The notes below the pieces were generated by a model that saw only the letters and a list, made by a program, of their open reading frames with translations, had not been told where the DNA came from and did no database searches. The position numbers were made by a program, and so were the translations under genes. DNA of 64,000 nucleotides from the NCBI RefSeq assembly GCF_000725805.1, contig NZ_KL647137.1:186001-250000 (forward strand), read 5' to 3'. Shown here piece by piece: positions 59,971 through 64,000 of the stretch. Positions within the stretch are counted from its first letter, which is position 1. Every line of letters starts with the position of its first letter. The stretch comes from Streptomyces xanthophaeus (GTDB taxonomy: Bacteria > Actinomycetota > Actinomycetes > Streptomycetales > Streptomycetaceae).

Positions 59971-60183
59971 ATGTCGATGGATGCCCCGATAGCGAGCCTG
60001 CTGCGTGTCGAGAAGGGCCTGGCAGCCCCCGAGGAACTGGCCGCGATAGCGGTCGTGGTCGCCTGCTACGCACGCCGGTCCGCCGGTGACCGCGCCGCGG
60101 GCGGCGGCGGATCCACGGCCGGCCGACGGCGTACCGCCCGGCCGGACGCAGGCTGCTGGGCAGGCTGCTGGGCCTGCCGCTGA
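59971..60183 (+). CDS. Acyl-CoA carboxylase epsilon-like protein
   Basis: A 70-aa protein whose N-terminal 35 residues (IASLLRVEKGLAAPEELAAI, then AVVVACYARRS) match the short epsilon subunits (AccE/PccE) of actinobacterial acyl-CoA carboxylases, which stabilise the carboxyltransferase and help supply malonyl- or methylmalonyl-CoA. The Gly/Arg-rich end with CWAGCWACR is odd. No beta subunit is adjacent. Starts at 59965 (GTG), 59971 and 59977 are all possible. Confidence 0.7.
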   Translation: MSMDAPIASLLRVEKGLAAPEELAAIAVVVACYARRSAGDRAAGGGGSTAGRRRTARPDAGCWAGCWACR

Positions 60184-60199
60184 ATCCGTTGCAGCGCCG

Positions 60200-60231
60200 C
60201 TTCCGCCGGCCGCGAGCGCGGCCGGCGGAAG
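60200..60231. terminator. Bidirectional terminator
   Basis: A perfect 14-bp stem (CTTCCGCCGGCCGC arm) with a GAGC loop between the convergent epsilon-like ORF and the FAD hydroxylase. Confidence 0.9.
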
Positions 60232-60245
60232 GGAGGGGGAGTCGG

Positions 60246-61874
60246 TCACGCCCGGCGCAGCACCGTCGAGAGCACGCCGGACAGCACGGCCTCCGGGTCG
60301 TCCACGGCGCCCTCCGAGCGCCACGCCACGAACCCGTCGGGCCGTACGAGCACCGCGCCCTCCGGCGTCAGCCCGTGGGCCTCGGCCCAGTCGGCGCCGT
60401 TCTCCTGGACCAGATCGGCCCCGGCGTCGCCCACGGTGTAGGCGTCCAGCCGGGCCGAGAGCCGTCCCGCCGCCCGTTCGGCGGCCGGCCCCCACGGGGT
60501 CCCCGTACCGCTGAGCAGCACGAAGGAACGCTCGTAGAGGTCCAGGGTGGAGATCCGCTCGCCCGCCCTGGCCAGCCACAGGTGCGGGGCCCGGGTCCCG
60601 GTGTCACCCATCAGGCGCAGCGCGTCGGGGATGATCGCCCGGCCGGGCTCGCCGCCGACGACCGCGCCGTCCGGGTAGCAGTAGCCCATCGCCGTGGGCA
60701 GCACCCCGCTGCCCGGCCCGCCGCCCATCGTGGGCGGCGGCGCGTACCCGGGGTGGCTGTGCTCCGCGGAACGGGCCGAGGCGCGCTCGCTCGTGGCCTT
60801 CGCCACCGGCAGCCGCTCCGACTGGTACGTGTCGAGCAGCGGCATCCCGGCCGACCCGTCCAGCACCGCCGCGATCTTCCAGGCGAGGTTGTGCCCGTCC
60901 TGGATGCCGGTGTTGGAACCGAAGGCCCCGGTGGGCGACATCTCGTGGGCGGCGTCCCCGACGAGGAACACCCGGCCCGAGGAGTAGCGTTGCGCCACCC
61001 GTTCGGCCGCGTGCCACGGCGCCTTGCCGCCGATCTCCACGTCCAGGTCGGGCGCGCCGATCGCATTGCGGATCTGCTCCACGCAGCGCTCGTCGGTGAA
61101 GTCCTCCAGCGTCTCGCCGTTCTCCGGGTGCCAGGGCGCGTGGAAGACCCACTGCTTGTCGTTGTCCACCGGCAGCAGGGCCCCGTCCGCACCCGGACGC
61201 ATCAGGTAGCAGACGATGAAGCGCAGGTCACCCAGGACGTCGATGAGGCGTTCGGAACGGAAGGTGACGCTCACGTTGTGGAACAGCTCGCCACTGCCGG
61301 TCTGCGGGATGCGCAGCTGCTCCCGGACGGGGCTGCGGGGTCCGTCCGCCGCGATCAGGAAATCGGCGCGCACCGTCGTGTGCTCACCGGTGTCCCGGTT
61401 CTTGACCACCGCGGTGACCCCGGTGTCGTCCTGGTCGAAGGTCATCAGTTCGGTGGAGAACCGCACATCGGCGCCCTGCGCCCGGCTCTGCGTGGCCAGG
61501 ACGGGCTCGATGTTGTTCTGGCTGCACAGGCACCAGCCCGTCGGGCTGAAACGGCGCAGCGCACCGGACGGGTCGATCTCCTTGATCAGCCAGTTCCGGT
61601 CGCCGCTCGTCAGTGACTGGGCCTGCAGAATGCCCTGGACGCCCTCCAGTACGGCCGCCGCCTGGCGGATCGCGCCCTCCGCCCCTGCCGTACGGAAGAG
61701 TTCCATGGTCCGGGCGTTGATGCCGCGGCCGCGCGGATGCGCGGAGGTTCCGGAGTGCTTCTCGACGAGCAGGTGCCTGACCCCGAGACGGCTCAGGAAC
61801 AGCGAGGTGGACAGGCCCACGAGAGAGCCGCCCACGACGAGAACCGGTACACGAACATCGGCTTTGTCTTCCAT
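60246..61874 (-). CDS. whiE-VIII: FAD-dependent polyketide hydroxylase (whiE ORFVIII-like)
   Basis: A 542-aa PheA/TetX-type FAD monooxygenase with VPVLVVGGSLVGLSTSLFLS at the start, the DG motif FLIAADGPRSPVREQL and the second FAD motif FLVGDAAHEMSPTGAFGSNT. It is divergent from a SchA/CurD-like gene and followed across the divide by a cupin and a ketosynthase, the arrangement of the spore-pigment whiE locus, where ORFVIII hydroxylates the pigment late in sporulation. In S. coelicolor its promoter depends on SigF (known). Confidence 0.88.
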   Translation of the reverse strand: MEDKADVRVPVLVVGGSLVGLSTSLFLSRLGVRHLLVEKHSGTSAHPRGRGINARTMELFRTAGAEGAIRQAAAVLEGVQGILQAQSLTSGDRNWLIKEIDPSGALRRFSPTGWCLCSQNNIEPVLATQSRAQGADVRFSTELMTFDQDDTGVTAVVKNRDTGEHTTVRADFLIAADGPRSPVREQLRIPQTGSGELFHNVSVTFRSERLIDVLGDLRFIVCYLMRPGADGALLPVDNDKQWVFHAPWHPENGETLEDFTDERCVEQIRNAIGAPDLDVEIGGKAPWHAAERVAQRYSSGRVFLVGDAAHEMSPTGAFGSNTGIQDGHNLAWKIAAVLDGSAGMPLLDTYQSERLPVAKATSERASARSAEHSHPGYAPPPTMGGGPGSGVLPTAMGYCYPDGAVVGGEPGRAIIPDALRLMGDTGTRAPHLWLARAGERISTLDLYERSFVLLSGTGTPWGPAAERAAGRLSARLDAYTVGDAGADLVQENGADWAEAHGLTPEGAVLVRPDGFVAWRSEGAVDDPEAVLSGVLSTVLRRA

Positions 61875-62151
61875 CAGCTGCGGGCTCCTGTTTTCTGTGT
61901 GGGGGAGTGGACTCTTTATGCCCCCGATCGGTGGTCAGGCCCAAGTGATTCGCCGGTTGTCACCCGCTTGATCCGGACATGTAGCGGTACGTCCCCTCTC
62001 GGACGACGATGAGCGACAGCGGCTCCCCCTGAGATGTGCCGGCCTGCTCTGCCATGGCGAGAGGCTGCGGCCGGTCCGGGCAGACGCCACCGATGACGGA
62101 CGAGGGGTCCGTGCGCGATGGATCTCCACCCCCTCACGAAGGAGTGAGTAG
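61875..62151. promoter_or_regulatory. Divergent spore-pigment promoter region
   Basis: A 277-bp region between the divergent hydroxylase and SchA/CurD genes, AT-richer than its surroundings. In whiE loci this interval carries both operon promoters (P1 and P2). I see AAGGAG before 62152 but no motif I can assign firmly. Confidence 0.5.
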
Positions 62152-63252
62152 ATGACAACCACCCTGTCCGAACGGGTGTCGCAGTCAGCCTTCGACGGCT
62201 CCATGCTCCGGGTCGTACTGCTGATGGACCTCCACGAGGGGACCCAGCAGCAGTTCTTCGAGGCGTACGAACAGCTCCGCCACGACATCGCGTCGGTTCC
62301 GGGCCACATCAGCGACCAGCTGTGCCAGTCCTTCGAGAACCCCTCGCAGTGGCTCATCACCAGCGAGTGGGAGAGCGCGCCCCAGTACCTCGCCTGGGTG
62401 AACAGCGACCACCACGCCGAACAGGTGAAGCCGCTGGGAGCCTGTGCCCGCGCGATGCGCCCGCTCAAGTTCACCGTGCTGCGCGAGACCGGACGCGGCT
62501 ACGACCAGGCCGCGAGGCCCTCCACCGCCCGGCTCCAGGACACCCCCCGCCTCGGTGCGGACATCGTCCGCCACGCGCTGACCTTCACCGTCAAGCCGGG
62601 CAGCGAGAAGAAGGTCGCGGAGATCCTCTCCGACTACGCCTCCCCCAAGGCCCGGGTCGACGACCACACCAGACTCTGCCGCACCTCGCTGTTCATGCAC
62701 GGCAACCGCGTCGTGCGCACCGTCGAGGTCCAAGGAGACCTGATGGCCGCCCTGCGCCACGTCTCGGAACAGCCCGAGGTGCGCGCCGTGGAACAAGCCA
62801 TCAACCCCTACCTGGAGAAGGACCGGGACCTGAACGATCCCGAGTCCGCGCGGATGTTCTTCATGCGCGCCGCGCTCCCGGCGGTCCACCACATCGCCGC
62901 ACCGGAAGCGGAGTCCGAGGACGTGACGCGACACGCCGTCTTCTACCCGGCCCGGCCCGGCTGCGGCCCGGCGCTCGCCCGCTTCCTCGCCCGACAGGAC
63001 GAGGACGCCGCCCGCCGCCCCGAAACCCCCGTTCGGAGCAGCAGCATCTTCCAGCGCGACGACATCGTCGTCCGCCTCATCGACGTCCGCGGCCCGCTCG
63101 ACGCCGAGCCCGAGACCACCTTCGGGATCCACGGCGCGCGCAAGGCAGCGGTTCTGGACCGGCTGACGGCCCCCGGCTCCGCCGAGCGGGCCGGCGCCCA
63201 GCGCCACACCATGGACCTGATCACCGACCGCCGGGCCTCCGCGCAGTCCTGA
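62152..63252 (+). CDS. whiE-I: SchA/CurD-like spore-pigment protein (whiE ORFI-like)
   Basis: A 366-aa protein. The N-terminal part (about 18-105) is an ABM/SchA-like ferredoxin-fold dimeric domain (MLRVVLLMDLHEGTQQQFFE), and two further SchA/CurD-type units follow (RHALTFTVKPGSEKKVAEIL; RHAVFYPARPGCGPALARFL). This is the first gene of whiE and curamycin-type spore-pigment operons. Its biochemical role is unclear, perhaps a monooxygenase or cyclase partner. GAAGGAGTGAGTAG lies just upstream. Confidence 0.87.
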   Translation: MTTTLSERVSQSAFDGSMLRVVLLMDLHEGTQQQFFEAYEQLRHDIASVPGHISDQLCQSFENPSQWLITSEWESAPQYLAWVNSDHHAEQVKPLGACARAMRPLKFTVLRETGRGYDQAARPSTARLQDTPRLGADIVRHALTFTVKPGSEKKVAEILSDYASPKARVDDHTRLCRTSLFMHGNRVVRTVEVQGDLMAALRHVSEQPEVRAVEQAINPYLEKDRDLNDPESARMFFMRAALPAVHHIAAPEAESEDVTRHAVFYPARPGCGPALARFLARQDEDAARRPETPVRSSSIFQRDDIVVRLIDVRGPLDAEPETTFGIHGARKAAVLDRLTAPGSAERAGAQRHTMDLITDRRASAQS

Positions 63253-63315
63253 TCCCTCCCCTGCCCCCCACCCCCCAGCCCGTCCAGGCTTCCCACACGC
63301 CAGGAGGAACCCGCC

Positions 63316-63759
63316 ATGACCAGACAGCGCCCACGCATCGTGGACCTCAGCGAGACGCCGCCCAACCGCCGGCGCGGAGGCGATCTGAGGGCGGTGCTCA
63401 CCCCGACCTCGGTGGGTTCGACCAGTGGCTTCATGGGCCTGGCGATCATGGCCCCCGGTGAGTCGATCGCCGAGCACTACCACCCGTACTCCGAGGAGTT
63501 CGTGTACGTGGTCAGCGGGCACCTGGAGGTCGACCTCGACGGCGAGGCCCACCCCCTGCGCACCGACCAGGGACTCCTGGTCCCGCTGAACGTGCGCCAC
63601 CGCTTCCGCAACGTCGGCGACGTCGAGGCCCGCATGGTCTTCCACCTCGGTCCGCTCGCCCCCCGGCCGGAGCTCGGCCACGTGGACACCGAAGAGGCCC
63701 CGCACCCGGAGAGCACCGCGTGGGAGCAGCCCCCGGACCGTACGGGAGCGGTCTCGTGA
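63316..63759 (+). CDS. whiE-II: Cupin-domain spore-pigment protein (whiE ORFII-like)
   Basis: A 147-aa cupin with the metal-binding histidines [20 protein letters not shown] and [10 protein letters not shown]. It matches the second gene of whiE loci. It lies 63 bp after ORFI and overlaps the ketosynthase start by GTGA. Confidence 0.9.
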   Translation: MTRQRPRIVDLSETPPNRRRGGDLRAVLTPTSVGSTSGFMGLAIMAPGESIAEHYHPYSEEFVYVVSGHLEVDLDGEAHPLRTDQGLLVPLNVRHRFRNVGDVEARMVFHLGPLAPRPELGHVDTEEAPHPESTAWEQPPDRTGAVS

Positions 63760-64000
63760 CCCGCCGCCGTGTGGCGGTCACCGGGGTCGGCGTCGTCGCC
63801 CCCGGTGGAATCGGCGTCACCGCCTTCTGGGACCTGCTCTCCAACGGCCGTACGGCCACCCGCGGGATCACCCTCTTCGACCCGAAGGGGTTCCGCTCCC
63901 GGATAGCCGCGGAAGTCGACTTCGACCCCGCCGCGCACGGCCTCGGCCCCGAGGAGACGGCCCGCGCGGACCGTTACATCCAGTTCGCCCTGGTCGCCGC
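63756..64000 (+). CDS. whiE-III: Type II ketosynthase alpha (KS-alpha, whiE ORFIII-like), 3'-truncated by the window edge
   Basis: The first 81 codons of a KS-alpha: [40 protein letters not shown] and [10 protein letters not shown] are the standard N-terminus. The active-site Cys lies beyond the window. GTG 63756 overlaps the cupin stop. It builds the polyketide chain of the spore pigment, together with a chain-length factor and ACP expected downstream. Confidence 0.93.
   Translation, partial: MTRRRVAVTGVGVVAPGGIGVTAFWDLLSNGRTATRGITLFDPKGFRSRIAAEVDFDPAAHGLGPEETARADRYIQFALVA

Noticed and set aside
1..64000. CRISPR arrays, insertion sequences, transposases or phage integration genes
   Set aside because: No regularly spaced repeats with unique spacers and no transposase or integrase motifs were seen anywhere in the window.

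Overview
The window is high-GC actinobacterial DNA and is almost certainly Streptomyces. Coding sequences crowd together with ATGA/GTGA overlaps and many GTG starts. Marker loci include a conservon (cvnA-D plus CYP157/CYP154), a rodlin, DasR-type sites at a GH19 chitinase, a SARP regulator and the start of a whiE-type spore-pigment cluster.

Layout. 1-11.6 kb is mostly chromosomal housekeeping/accessory: an ABC ATPase tail, a STAS protein, a coiled-coil protein followed by four decayed tandem copies of its own 3' end, a LysR regulator coupled to an LRV-repeat protein, an NAD-dependent epimerase, a DUF2330 membrane protein, a zinc alcohol dehydrogenase, a DMT transporter and two coupled ATP-grasp ligases. 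12.0-17.3 kb is a six-gene conservon operon; its first P450 lacks the K-helix ExxR arginine. 17.4-18.5 kb holds a leaderless conserved hypothetical gene followed by two tandem RNAs whose tRNA elements are circularly permuted. Each has the 3' half (anticodon 3' strand, T-arm, acceptor) first, then a short capping loop, then the 5' half (acceptor, D-arm, anticodon 5' strand), with the flanks pairing into a long stem. The fold resembles bacterial Y RNAs (YrlA) or permuted tRNAs and is the least expected element here.

18.5-31 kb carries an ECF sigma/anti-sigma pair, DUF1996 and DUF1838 proteins, a subtilase, a large LuxR-family ATPase regulator, the chitinase, the rodlin, DUF5302, a ferredoxin-NADP reductase and a secreted protein. 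31.2-32.5 kb is an M20 amidohydrolase.

32.6-49.5 kb is a RiPP cluster of the azole/thiopeptide type. It has a 57-aa precursor whose C-terminal 21 residues are S, T, C and one A, two YcaO proteins, a leader-binding cyclodehydratase partner, a didomain SagB-like dehydrogenase, a split LanB (glutamylation and elimination parts), an RRE-M50 membrane protease, an ABC exporter and a SARP regulator. Four hexamers repeat upstream of the SARP at an exact 11-bp period. The biosynthetic genes run as one minus-strand series of overlapping genes, while the precursor converges on it from the plus strand. Expected chemistry is leader-guided azoline formation and oxidation, tRNA-Glu-dependent Ser/Thr dehydration, proteolysis and export. 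No separate pyridine synthase is visible.

49.8-60 kb holds an NADP-binding protein, two MFS exporters (one divergent from a leaderless MarR gene, with a 10-codon leader ORF), a cold-shock protein, a DinB protein, HutD, a copper radical oxidase, a LacI regulator, a CBM6 remnant and an orphan carboxylase epsilon-like ORF. 60.2-64 kb is the beginning of a whiE-like spore-pigment locus: divergent FAD hydroxylase, SchA/CurD protein, cupin and a truncated ketosynthase. All family assignments rest on reading the sequence; no database search was run.
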